NCBI GenBank assembly: GCA_040758375.1
Contig: JBFLWE010000008.1
Location: 30,413-94,412, forward strand
Length of the DNA stretch: 64,000 nucleotides
Source: CAMLIZ01 sp040758375
GTDB taxonomy: Bacteria > Pseudomonadota > Gammaproteobacteria > Burkholderiales > Burkholderiaceae_C
Reading direction: 5' to 3'
Shown: positions 8,667 to 16,639 of the stretch, in pieces
Position numbering within the stretch: the stretch's first letter is position 1
Layout: the number at the start of each line of letters is the position of its first letter
Made by a program: the position numbers and the translations under genes
Notes under the pieces: model-generated
Databases searched by the model: none
What the model was told of the DNA's origin: nothing
The model's input: only the letters and a program-made list of their open reading frames with translations

Positions 8667-9038
8667 TCAGCCCGCCTTGGCGTAGCACACCGCCTCCACG
8701 TTGTGCCCGTCGGGGTCGAACAGGAAGGCCGCGTAGTAGTCGTCCGAGTAGTCGGGGCGCGGGCCGGGCGCGCCGTTGTCGCGGCCGCCGGCATCGAGCC
8801 CCGCCGCATGGAAGCGCTGCACCGCCTTCGGCTCGCTGGCCTTGAACGCGACGTGCGTGCCGGCTGTGATGGGCCCGTCGTGCGCATACAGCCACAGCTG
8901 CGGCGCGCCCGGCGGGCCGAAGCCCGCATAACCCTCGCCGCTGGACTCGAGCTTGCAGCCCAGCGGCGCCAGCGCACGCTCGTAGAAACGGATGCTGGCC
9001 GCGAGATCGCGCACCTTCAGGCCGATGTGATCGAACAT
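8667..9038 (-). CDS. VOC/glyoxalase superfamily protein
   Basis: A 123-residue VOC module starting MFDHIGLKVRDLAASIRFYE and ending FLFDPDGHNVEAVCY, both standard for the glyoxalase/bleomycin-resistance fold. The PRPDYSDDYYAAFLFDPDGHN segment is common in small conserved VOC proteins of proteobacteria. His4 and Glu117 are the usual metal-ligand positions. An AGGAG sits about 8 nt upstream of the ATG at 9038. It lies 38 bp downstream of the AraC regulator and 72 bp upstream of eutB, all on the same strand. Substrate unknown. Confidence 0.87.
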   Translation of the reverse strand: MFDHIGLKVRDLAASIRFYERALAPLGCKLESSGEGYAGFGPPGAPQLWLYAHDGPITAGTHVAFKASEPKAVQRFHAAGLDAGGRDNGAPGPRPDYSDDYYAAFLFDPDGHNVEAVCYAKAG

Positions 9039-9076
9039 CGAAATCTCCTCGTGGAAAACGAAACGAGGAGCCGATG

Positions 9077-9904
9077 CTAGGAACGCGCGCGCCGCCGTTC
9101 TTGGAGAATCTTGCGGCGCCAGCGCGCCGGCGGCAGGCCCGCCGCACGACCGAAGGTGCGCACGAAGTTCGACAGGTCGGCGAAGCCGGCGTCCAGCGCC
9201 ACCTCGGTGACGGCGCGCTCGGGACGGTCGGCCAGCAGCCGCGCGGCCTGGCGCAGGCGGCAGCGCAGCAGGTACTGGTGCGGCGTGACGCCCAGCACCG
9301 CCGAAAACAGGCGCAGGTAGTGGTAGGGGCTGAAACCCGCCTGCGCCGCCATCGCGGCCAGCTCCAGCGGCTCGGCCGCATGCGCCTCGATCCACAACGC
9401 CGACTCCACCGCGCGGCGGCGGTCCATCGGGCTCAGGCGGTAGTGCGGCAGGCGGCCCGGACCGGCCAGGTCCACGAAGCGCGAGACCAGCGCCAGCGCC
9501 GCTTCGTCGAGGCCGACGTCCGCCTCGCCGGCCGCCGCGACACGCGCAGCCTCGCCCTGCACCATCAGCCCGGGCAGCGGGGGCAGCACGCCCGATGCCC
9601 AGGGCCTGCCGCGCGACACCTCGTCCACCAGCTCGGGCGCCACGAACACCGCCAGGCACAGGTCGCCGCCCTGGTGGTGGTCGTGGGTGCACTCGTACTC
9701 GTCGCCCGGCCGACCCACCAGCAGCGAGCCGGGCACCAGCTCGTGGTGCTGCCCACGGCAGCGGCAGCCGAAGCTGCCGCGCTGCACGTACGAGACCGAC
9801 CAGCCTTCATGCTGCTCGGCGAAGGGGCGCTCCCCCGGGCCGGCGTTGCAGGCGTACTCGACCACCGAAACGGGGCCCGTGGACAAGGTGCGCGCGGTGA
9901 GCAT
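9077..9904 (-). CDS. AraC-family transcriptional regulator
   Basis: A 275-residue regulator. The N-terminal half is a cupin-like sensor region, with GWSVSYVQRGSFGC and the His/Cys-rich GDEYECTHDHHQGG. The C-terminal half is the double helix-turn-helix of AraC/XylS proteins (AAMAAQAGFSPYHYLRLFSAVLGVTP, shown here only as the family match, and VALDAGFADLSNFVRTFGRAAG). The two clusters of Cys and His (CRCRGQ, ECTHDHH) could bind metal or react with a ligand, but this is only suggestive. ATG 9904 was chosen; an in-frame ATG at 9952 would add 16 mostly basic residues. It precedes the VOC gene and eutBC on the same strand, so control of ethanolamine use is possible but unproven. Confidence 0.85.
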   Translation of the reverse strand: MLTARTLSTGPVSVVEYACNAGPGERPFAEQHEGWSVSYVQRGSFGCRCRGQHHELVPGSLLVGRPGDEYECTHDHHQGGDLCLAVFVAPELVDEVSRGRPWASGVLPPLPGLMVQGEAARVAAAGEADVGLDEAALALVSRFVDLAGPGRLPHYRLSPMDRRRAVESALWIEAHAAEPLELAAMAAQAGFSPYHYLRLFSAVLGVTPHQYLLRCRLRQAARLLADRPERAVTEVALDAGFADLSNFVRTFGRAAGLPPARWRRKILQERRRARS

Positions 9905-10022
9905 GCGCGGCAGTGTGTCCCGCTGCAACGGCCGCGGCAAGCGCGGGCGCATGGCGCGCACGCCGGCCACCGGGAAGTGATAGCGTTGGGGCCATCGTTC
10001 ACAAACCCCTTGCCGTGCACTC

Positions 10023-10607
10023 ATGGAGACCACCCCCACCCCCCTCGTCGACCCCCGCACCAGCTTCCTGGAGGAAAAGGCCTTCAAGTCGCGCACGGTG
10101 CTGCTGTTCGGCACCATCACCGACGTCACCGCGCAGGACACGGTGCGCCGGCTGATCGCGCTGGCGGCCGACTCGCAAGAGCCGATCGACCTGCTGGTCT
10201 CGTCGCCCGGCGGCCATCTCGAATCGGGCGACACGGTGCACGACGTCATCCGCTACATCGACGCGCCGGTCAACATCATCGGCACCGGCTGGGTGGGCAG
10301 CGCTGCCACCCATGTGTACCTGGCCGTGCCGCGCGAGCGGCGTTTCTGCCTGCCGCAGACCCGCTTCCTGATCCACCAGCCCAGCGGCGGCGCCGGCGGC
10401 CAGGCCACCGACATCGCGATCCAGGCGCGCGAGATCGTCAAGGCGCGCGAGCGCATCGCCCGTGTGATCGCGCGCGAGACCGGGCAGCCGCTGGAGCGCG
10501 TGCTGGCCGACATCGAGCGCGACCGCTGGCTCTCGGCCGAAGAGGCGGTGGACTACGGCCTGGTGGGCAGGATCGTGCAGCGCCACGCCGAGCTGCGCGC
10601 GGCCTGA
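10023..10607 (+). CDS. ClpP-like serine protease subunit (second-copy type)
   Basis: A 194-residue ClpP homologue. The serine nucleophile lies in GWVGSAATHVYL, the His in RFLIHQPSGGAGGQATDI and the Asp in IERDRWLSAEEAVDYGL, so the Ser-His-Asp triad is complete. The RFCLP and IHQP blocks match housekeeping ClpP closely. The N-terminus differs: the usual axial-loop stretch is replaced by TPLVDPRTSFLEEKAFKSR. No clpX, tig or lon neighbours are present, so this is a solitary paralogue rather than the main clpP. Substrates and the partner unfoldase cannot be told from the window. A small conserved-looking gene follows after 23 bp. It is divergent from the AraC regulator. Confidence 0.88.
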   Translation: METTPTPLVDPRTSFLEEKAFKSRTVLLFGTITDVTAQDTVRRLIALAADSQEPIDLLVSSPGGHLESGDTVHDVIRYIDAPVNIIGTGWVGSAATHVYLAVPRERRFCLPQTRFLIHQPSGGAGGQATDIAIQAREIVKARERIARVIARETGQPLERVLADIERDRWLSAEEAVDYGLVGRIVQRHAELRAA

Positions 10608-10630
10608 CGGCGCATCACCGGGCGTTGCAA

Positions 10631-10843
10631 ATGGATGCCATCACACTGGCCCGGCAGGTGCAAGCCGCCTGCGTGCAGGCCGCCTTGCAGGCCTATGAAG
10701 ACGCGGGCATGCAGGGCCTTTGCGCCGAAGGCCGCTGGGAGGCCGCCGTGAGCGCGATGCGCGCCCTGGACCTGGCCGCGACCATCGCCGGCCTGCCCGG
10801 TGACGGGCCGGCCGGCGGCGCGGCATCGTCGTCCGCGCGCTGA
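10631..10843 (+). CDS. Small conserved-type protein downstream of clpP-like gene (70 aa)
   Basis: A 70-residue, mostly helical protein (LARQVQAACVQAALQAYEDAGMQGLC in its first part, given here as a description of the helix). It follows the ClpP-like gene by 23 bp on the same strand, so co-transcription is likely. I recall similar short proteins from Burkholderiales but cannot name a function; no signal peptide or membrane helix is visible. No strong Shine-Dalgarno precedes the ATG. Its last 150 bp overlap, on the opposite strand, the C-terminal tail of the SRPBCC gene. That tail looks like non-domain sequence, so this frame is the more credible owner of the overlap. Confidence 0.6.
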   Translation: MDAITLARQVQAACVQAALQAYEDAGMQGLCAEGRWEAAVSAMRALDLAATIAGLPGDGPAGGAASSSAR

Positions 10844-11229
10844 GCTGCACCGCCGCCGTCGACCACGTCGCACAACTGCTGCAGACCCTGCTGCGCGGCG
10901 GCGAGCTGCCGCGCCCACGCGGCCTCGTCACTGCCATGCTCCCTGAACAGCGTGAGCAGCACCTCGCAGCCTTCGCCATGCGGCAGCGCGCGCAACGCCA
11001 CCAGGCGCGCATGGTCCTCGTCCTCCAGCAGCCAGTGGTCGGCCACACCGAAGGCGTTGCGCTCCGAAAACCTCACCTTGGCCCAGCCGCCCCGAGGGCG
11101 GCGCACGCTCCATTCGCCGCCCCGATGCCGCAGCGACGGACCTATCCACGAGGCCCAGCGCGCATAGTGGCGCGGCTCCGCCAGGAAGCCGCACACTTCG
11201 CGCCAGGGCCTCGCAATGCTGATCTGCAT
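10693..11229 (-). CDS. SRPBCC (START-like) domain protein
   Basis: The first 125 residues form a polyketide-cyclase/START-like (SRPBCC) domain: MQISIARPWREVCGFLAEP, then FGVADHWLLEDEDHARLVALR and CEVLLTLFREHGSDEAAW. Such domains bind hydrophobic ligands in a helix-grip cavity. The frame continues to 178 residues, but the last 50 (after DVVDGGG) are an Ala/Arg/Pro-rich stretch antisense to the small gene at 10631-10843. Either the protein has a low-complexity tail or a stop has been lost by drift or sequencing error. ATG at 11229; an in-frame ATG lies five codons upstream. It lies 32 bp downstream of the YCII-VOC gene on the same strand. Confidence 0.75.
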   Translation of the reverse strand: MQISIARPWREVCGFLAEPRHYARWASWIGPSLRHRGGEWSVRRPRGGWAKVRFSERNAFGVADHWLLEDEDHARLVALRALPHGEGCEVLLTLFREHGSDEAAWARQLAAAQQGLQQLCDVVDGGGAAQRADDDAAPPAGPSPGRPAMVAARSRARIALTAASQRPSAQRPCMPASS

Positions 11230-11261
11230 GGTGCACGCCTGCATGCCGCCCTCTGCTTGTT

Positions 11262-12164
11262 TCAGCCGCAGGCCGGTCCGCTCTGGGCCATCATGGCCCG
11301 CAGCCGCTGCTCGATCTGCTCGTTCGTCAAGTCTTCCTGGTGGGTGGAGACAAACCACTGGTGGCCGAACGGGTCGGTGATCGTGCCGCTGCGGTCGCCC
11401 CAGAACTGGTCGGCCACGGGCATGCCCACCTTGGCCCCGGCCGCCACCGCGCGCGCCACCGTGGCGTCGGCATCGGGCACGTACAGCACCGCATGGGTGG
11501 CCGAGCCGCCCAGCGCGAGCGGGCCCAAGGCACCGCGTTCGGGCCGCTCCTCGGTGAGCATGAAGCGCGCAGGGCCCACCTTCAGCTCGGCATGGAGCAC
11601 GCCGTCGGGCGCGTCGAGGCGGCCGCTGACCTGCGCGTCGAACACCCGCTGGTAGAACGCGATCGCATCGGCCGCGCCCTTGACCACCAGGTACGGAATG
11701 GCGCCTTCGGCCGGCGGCACCGGGTTGGCCTTGCCCTGCGCCTGCTGGCGCCCGATCTCGGCGCGCAGGCGGTCTTCCTGCGCGCGCAGCTCGGGCGTGA
11801 ACTCCTCGCCGAAGTCGTCCGCCTCGAACACCGGGCGGATCTCGATCTCGCTGTCGCCCGGCATCGGGTTGGGACAGCGCTCGACCCATTCCACCGCCTC
11901 CTGCATCGACTTCACGTTCCACATCCAGAAGCCGGCGACCAGCTCCTTGGTCTCGGTGAACGGGCCGTCGATCACCGTGCGGTTCCTGCCCTCGAAGCGG
12001 ACGCGCACGCCCTTGCGGCTGGGGTGCAGGCCTTCGCCGGCCTGCATGATGCCGGCCTTCACCAGCTCCTCGTTGAAACGGCCCATCTCGGCCAGCAGTT
12101 GCTCGCTGGGCATCACGCCGGCTTCGCTGTCGGCCGTGGCCTTGACCATCACCATCACTCGCAT
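11262..12164 (-). CDS. Fusion of YCII-like (DGPF) domain and PhnB-like VOC domain
   Basis: A 300-residue two-domain protein. Residues 1-115 are a YCII-related module with the signature VIDGPFTETKELVAGFWMW and GDSEIEIRPVF. Residues about 165-295 are a VOC domain of the PhnB type (IPYLVVKGAADAIAFYQRVF, then FWGDRSGTITDPFGHQWFVSTH). YCII proteins are small hydrolase- or peroxidase-like proteins often found beside sigma factors; PhnB-type VOC proteins are of unknown substrate. Here the two are joined by a 45-residue, Glu/Gln-rich linker. AAGGAG sits 8 nt before the ATG at 12164, which fixes the start. The SRPBCC gene follows by 32 bp; all three domain types often occur together in stress or antibiotic-related loci. 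Function unknown. Confidence 0.87.
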   Translation of the reverse strand: MRVMVMVKATADSEAGVMPSEQLLAEMGRFNEELVKAGIMQAGEGLHPSRKGVRVRFEGRNRTVIDGPFTETKELVAGFWMWNVKSMQEAVEWVERCPNPMPGDSEIEIRPVFEADDFGEEFTPELRAQEDRLRAEIGRQQAQGKANPVPPAEGAIPYLVVKGAADAIAFYQRVFDAQVSGRLDAPDGVLHAELKVGPARFMLTEERPERGALGPLALGGSATHAVLYVPDADATVARAVAAGAKVGMPVADQFWGDRSGTITDPFGHQWFVSTHQEDLTNEQIEQRLRAMMAQSGPACG

Positions 12165-12310
12165 GTCGGTCTCCTTGGGTTGAGAAGTGGAACCTTCGGT
12201 TGCTCCACCCCTACGACGATCCGGCCGGCCCGCGTTCGACATGACGGTGCGACTTTTTTTGTAACCGCCGGGGCGGCGGCCCACCGCTGGCCGCCCACCC
12301 GATGTCGTGG

Positions 12311-14476
12311 CTACTTCAGCTCGTACCCCGGCATTCCCATCTGCCACAGCGCGAATGCATAGATGTCGGCCACCTCGTCGAAGATCTGCGACTTGGTGTT
12401 GCCGATGCCGTGGCCGGCTTCGTAGTTCAGCCGCATCAGCACCGGCTTGCCCGAACTGGTGGCGGCCATCAGCCGCGCCGCGGTCTTGGTGCTCATCCAG
12501 GGTTCCACGCGCGGGTCGTTGGCGCCATGCACCAGCAGCACGGCGGGGTAGGCCGTGCCCTGCTTCACGTGGTGGTAGGTGCTCATTTCCAGCAGCGCGC
12601 GGAAGCCGGCTTCGTTGGCGCGCGTGCCGAACTCGGGGATGTTGGGCACGCCGTTGGGCGTGGTCTCAGCGCGCACGGCGTCGAGCAAGCCCACCGAAGG
12701 CACCACCACGCCGAACAAGTCGGGCCGCTCGGTCATCGCACGGCCCACGAGGATGCCGCCGGCGCTGCCGCCCCAGATGCCCAGTCGCTTCGGCGAGGTC
12801 CATTTCTGCGCCACCAGGTACTCGGCGCAGGCGATGAAGTCCTTCCAGGTGTTGGGCTTGGTGGTCTGGCGCCCCGCTTCGTGCCAGGCGCGGCCGAACA
12901 CGCCGCTGCCGCGCGGGTTGGCCACGGCGAACACGCCGCCGGCGTCCATCCACGCCAGGCGGTTGTAGCTGAACCACGGCTCCTCGGTGATGCCGTAGGA
13001 GGCGTAGCCGTACAGCAGCGTCGGATTGTTGCCGTCGAGCTTGATGCCGCGCTTGTGGATGATGGACATCGGCACCATGGCGCCGTCGTGGCTCTTGACC
13101 ATCACTTCCTCGGCCACCACGTCGTCGGGCGCGTCATACGGCCCGGCAGGCTGCAGCCCGGTGTTGCGCACCACGCCGCCCGGCGCCACCGCATAGATCT
13201 GGCGCGCGCGGGTCCAGCCCTGCAGGTCGAGCAGCACGCCCGGCAGTTCGGGCCGCACGCCGGCGAAGCTGAAGTTGCCCTGCACCGGCAGCTTCACTTC
13301 CTGCGGCTTGGCGCCCGGCGCATAGGCCAGCTTCATCAGGCGCTTGACGTTGCCGTCGCGCAGCGCCACGTACAGGCCGTCGGCTGCCGCGCCGATGGAG
13401 GTGAGCACCTTGTCGCTCTCAGGCATCAGCACTTCGGCCTTGGCCGGCGAGAAACCCTGCAGCGGGCCGCCCAGCAGCTTGTAGCGCGGCGCATCGCGGA
13501 AGCTCAGCATGAAGACCTGGTCGTCCTTGAGCTGCAGCGCGGTGATGCGGTCCTCGCGCGCGGCCAGCGGCTGCCACCCGGGCTTGCCGGCGCGCACCGC
13601 GGCCAGCGTGCTGTGCCAGGCGCTGAAGTCGGGCGACACGCCGTCCACCACGTAAAGGATCACGCGGCCGTCGGGTTGCACGTCCAGGTAAGGGAACTCG
13701 GTGGCCGGTATGCCCAGCGCCTCGCCGGCCTGCAGCACGGTGCGCAGGTCCTTCTCGGCCTGGCCGGGCTTGAGCGCCACCACGCTGCTGCGCTGGTACT
13801 TGTCGGTGGCCGGCATGCCGGGCTTGAGCTCCTGCAGGCGGTTGAAGAAGAGCTCGCCGTCGGGCGACCAGCTCTGCGCGCCGAACTGCGCGCGCGTGAT
13901 CTCCGGACCCACCTGCTTGCCGCTGCGCGTGTCGATGATGCGGATCGCGGCATCTTCCGACCCGGCGGCCGAGACACCCAGCGCCACCCAGCGCCCGTCG
14001 GGCGAGGGTGTGAAGTAGTTGATCGCGTGCGGCTTGCCGGTGGCCCGCTTCAGGGTCTCGGGGTCGAACAGCAGCTTCTCCTTGCCGGCCAGGCCCTTGC
14101 GCATGTAGAGCTTGAACTGGTCGTCCTTGACGCCGCGGCGCTCGTAGAAGTAGAGGTCGCCGCGCACGCGGTCCACGGCGGTCACGCGCGCCGGCGCGCT
14201 GGCGTCCAGGCGCTCCAGCTTGGCGCGCAGCGCGTCGCGGCCGCCGATGCGCTGCAGCAGCGCGTGCGCATGGTCGCTGTGCGCCTTCATCCAGGCCGCC
14301 ACCTCGGGCGCCTTGGTGTCCTCGAAATAGCGGTAGGGATCGTCGACCTTGGTGCCGAAAAAGGTTTCCGGCACGTCGCGCACCGGCGCCACCGGCGGCG
14401 CATCCGCCGCCCAGGCCAGGGAGGAGGCCAGCAGCGCCAGGGTGGTGGCTGCGCGGCGCAGGGAACAGGGCTTCAT
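12311..14476 (-). CDS. Secreted prolyl oligopeptidase (S9 family)
   Basis: A 721-residue serine peptidase. Residues 1-23 are a signal peptide (basic KPCSLRR, then TTLALLASSLAWA), so the enzyme acts in the periplasm or outside. An N-terminal beta-propeller region begins PVRDVPETFFGTKVDDPYRY. The alpha/beta-hydrolase domain follows, with nucleophile in GGSAGGILVG, Asp in VHGANDPRVEPW and His in NYEAGHGIGN, so the triad is intact. Also present is the family block ANPRGSGVFGRAWHEAG. It cleaves short peptides after proline. The ATG at 14476 gives the signal peptide; a longer frame to 14545 exists but is not needed. It stands alone, divergent from the DUF1615 lipoprotein. Confidence 0.94.
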   Translation of the reverse strand: MKPCSLRRAATTLALLASSLAWAADAPPVAPVRDVPETFFGTKVDDPYRYFEDTKAPEVAAWMKAHSDHAHALLQRIGGRDALRAKLERLDASAPARVTAVDRVRGDLYFYERRGVKDDQFKLYMRKGLAGKEKLLFDPETLKRATGKPHAINYFTPSPDGRWVALGVSAAGSEDAAIRIIDTRSGKQVGPEITRAQFGAQSWSPDGELFFNRLQELKPGMPATDKYQRSSVVALKPGQAEKDLRTVLQAGEALGIPATEFPYLDVQPDGRVILYVVDGVSPDFSAWHSTLAAVRAGKPGWQPLAAREDRITALQLKDDQVFMLSFRDAPRYKLLGGPLQGFSPAKAEVLMPESDKVLTSIGAAADGLYVALRDGNVKRLMKLAYAPGAKPQEVKLPVQGNFSFAGVRPELPGVLLDLQGWTRARQIYAVAPGGVVRNTGLQPAGPYDAPDDVVAEEVMVKSHDGAMVPMSIIHKRGIKLDGNNPTLLYGYASYGITEEPWFSYNRLAWMDAGGVFAVANPRGSGVFGRAWHEAGRQTTKPNTWKDFIACAEYLVAQKWTSPKRLGIWGGSAGGILVGRAMTERPDLFGVVVPSVGLLDAVRAETTPNGVPNIPEFGTRANEAGFRALLEMSTYHHVKQGTAYPAVLLVHGANDPRVEPWMSTKTAARLMAATSSGKPVLMRLNYEAGHGIGNTKSQIFDEVADIYAFALWQMGMPGYELK

Positions 14477-14625
14477 CGGTCCGGTCCTCGTCGTGGTTGA
14501 ACCGCAGATGCTAGCCGCCCGCCCGGGGCGCGACGCAAGCCCCATGCGACAGGCTGCGGTCGGCTGCGACGGGCAGCGGCCGGGCAGGCGCTATCCTGCG
14601 ACTCGCCACTCCTGCAGTACCCCGC

Positions 14626-15723
14626 ATGCCCCGTTTCCCGACCGCACTGGCCCTGGCCCTGCTGCTGGCCGGCTGCGCCATCGAAGAGCGCACCCGCGCG
14701 CCCGAGCGGCGCCCGGCCGAGGTGCGCGCCCAGATCGTGTCGCTCCTGCCGGCCAGCGTGCCCGACCGCGCCGGCTGGGCGGTGGACCTGTACGCCGCGT
14801 TTTCCGCACTGGGGCTGGAGCCCAGTGCGCAGAACCTGTGCGCGGTGCTGGCGGTGACCGAGCAGGAGTCCACCTACCGTGCCGACCCGCCGGTGGCCAA
14901 CCTGCCGAAGATCGCATGGGGCGAGATCGAGCGCCGCGCCGAGCGCATCGGCGTGCCGATGCTGCTGGTGCGCGGCGCACTGCAGCTGTCGTCGCCGGAC
15001 GGCCGCAGTTACAGCGAGCGCCTGGACACGGTGAAGACCGAGAAGCAGCTGAGCGAGATCTTCGAGGACTTCATCGGCATGGTGCCGCTGGGCGAGCGCC
15101 TGTTCGGCGGCTACAACCCGGTGCGCACGGGCGGGCCCATGCAGGTGAGCATCGCCTTTGCGCAGCAGCACGCCGAGGACAAGCCCTACCCGTACCCGGT
15201 GCAAGGCTCGATCCGCCACGAGGTGTTCACGCGGCGTGGCGGCCTGTATTTCGGCGTCGCCCACCTGCTGGGCTACCCGGCCCCCTACGACCGGCCGCTG
15301 TACCGCTTCGCCGACTTCAACGCCGGCCGCTACGCCAGCCGCAATGCCGCATTCCAGAACGCGGTGAGCCTGGCCTCGGGTATCCCGCTCACGCTGGACG
15401 GCGACCTGATCCGCCACGACGGCGACGACGCAGCACCCGGCCAGACCGAACGGGCGGTGCGCACGCTCGGCGCGCGCATGGACCTCGGCGAGACCGCAAT
15501 CCGCCGCGCCCTGGAACAAGGCGACAGCGCCGACTTCGAGCGCAGCGCGCTCTACCGGCGGGTGTTCGAACTCGCCGAGCGGCTGGAGGGACGGCCGCTG
15601 CCGCGCGCGGTGATGCCCCGCATCCGGCTGCAAAGCCCCAAGATCACCCGCAAGCTCAGCACCGAGTGGTTCGCCACGCGGGTGGACGAGCGCTACCGGC
15701 GTTGCATGGCGCGTGCCGGCTGA
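14626..15723 (+). CDS. DUF1615 lipoprotein
   Basis: A 365-residue lipoprotein. The N-terminus PTALALALLLAGC ends in a lipobox with Cys17, so it should be anchored in an envelope membrane. The body matches the DUF1615 family: LCAVLAVTEQESTY, PLGERLFGGYNPVRTGGPMQ, and VFTRRGGLYFGVAHLLGYP. The glutamate in TEQES and the overall helical layout are reminiscent of lysozyme-like folds, which makes a peptidoglycan role possible, but this is inference. No partner genes are in operon with it; the convergent phosphoesterase ends 21 bp away. Confidence 0.88.
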   Translation: MPRFPTALALALLLAGCAIEERTRAPERRPAEVRAQIVSLLPASVPDRAGWAVDLYAAFSALGLEPSAQNLCAVLAVTEQESTYRADPPVANLPKIAWGEIERRAERIGVPMLLVRGALQLSSPDGRSYSERLDTVKTEKQLSEIFEDFIGMVPLGERLFGGYNPVRTGGPMQVSIAFAQQHAEDKPYPYPVQGSIRHEVFTRRGGLYFGVAHLLGYPAPYDRPLYRFADFNAGRYASRNAAFQNAVSLASGIPLTLDGDLIRHDGDDAAPGQTERAVRTLGARMDLGETAIRRALEQGDSADFERSALYRRVFELAERLEGRPLPRAVMPRIRLQSPKITRKLSTEWFATRVDERYRRCMARAG

Positions 15724-15744
15724 AGCGGCGCCGCTGGCACAGGG

Positions 15745-16530
15745 TCAGCCGGCCACGCGTGTCACGCCGCTCATGTCGCTGTCTTGCTCCACGTCGACCG
15801 GCAGCTCGAACAGGTGGAACGGCGGCCGCTCCGGATGCATGCGTTGCAGCAGCGGCTTGGCGACGTTGTAGACCGGCACGCCATTGACCGTGCGGCCCTG
15901 CAGGCAGCCGCGGTGCGCATGGCCGTGAAACACCGCCTGCACCGGGTAGCGCACCAGCGGGTCTTCCAGCCGGCTGCTGCCCAGGAACGGAAAAATCTCC
16001 GCCGGCTCGCCCTGTACCGTGGACACCACCGGCGAGTAATGCAGCAAAGCGATGCGCTGCGGCGTGCGCAGCTTGGCCAGCGCGGACTCCAGCTTCATCG
16101 CCTCATGGATCGCCTCGTTGACAAAATCCTTGATCGCAGGCTCGCCCCAGGCGCCCAGCGAGCCACGGCCGAAGCCACCCGCGAAACCCTTGGCGCCGGC
16201 GATGCCCACGCCCTGCACCTCGCAGGCTTCGCCGTCGAGCACGCGTGCGCCGCCCGCCACGAGAATGCGGCGCACCTGGTCCGGCTCGCCGGATTCGTAG
16301 TCGTGATTGCCGAGCACGGCGATGACGGGCACCGACACCACGCTCAGTTCGTCGGCCAGCACCTTGGCCTCTTCGGGCAGGCCGTAGTCGGTCAGGTCGC
16401 CGCACAGCAGCAGCGCGTCCGCCGCCTCGGAGGCCTGCGCAAAAAAGCCGCGCAGGCTGCCGGCCATTTCTTTCGTGCAATGGAGGTCGCCGACGGCGGC
16501 GATGCGGACGGTCTTTCGTTCGGCAGACAT
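15745..16530 (-). CDS. Calcineurin-like metallophosphoesterase
   Basis: A 261-residue protein with the complete metallophosphoesterase motif series: DLH (AVGDLHCTKE), GDxxD-like (LLCGDLTDYG), GNHD (VLGNHDYE), then LLHYSP and the terminal GHAH (VFHGHAHRG). These residues bind two metals and hydrolyse phosphoester bonds; the natural substrate could be a nucleotide, phospholipid or protein. No signal peptide is present, so it is cytoplasmic. AGGAG lies 6 nt before the ATG at 16530. It is divergent from a nucleotidyltransferase-fold protein 109 bp away, an arrangement that would suit a maker/breaker pair for a nucleotide-modified product (inference). Confidence 0.92.
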   Translation of the reverse strand: MSAERKTVRIAAVGDLHCTKEMAGSLRGFFAQASEAADALLLCGDLTDYGLPEEAKVLADELSVVSVPVIAVLGNHDYESGEPDQVRRILVAGGARVLDGEACEVQGVGIAGAKGFAGGFGRGSLGAWGEPAIKDFVNEAIHEAMKLESALAKLRTPQRIALLHYSPVVSTVQGEPAEIFPFLGSSRLEDPLVRYPVQAVFHGHAHRGCLQGRTVNGVPVYNVAKPLLQRMHPERPPFHLFELPVDVEQDSDMSGVTRVAG

Positions 16531-16639
16531 GCGGGCTCCTCGTCTTTCGGCGGATCCCATGCTGCCTGCAAAAGAAGCGCCTACCCCGGTGGCACGCCCG
16601 TTGCACAGCAAGCCTCACCCGCATTCGCTGGAGCCCGCG

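Noticed and set aside
6445..9904. Ethanolamine microcompartment operon.
   Set aside because: Only eutB and eutC are present, without shell proteins, eutE, eutG or eutT.
12302..14500. Open frame of about 730 codons opposite the prolyl oligopeptidase.
   Set aside because: Low-complexity His/Arg/Gln-rich translation; the opposite strand holds a complete peptidase with signal peptide and triad.
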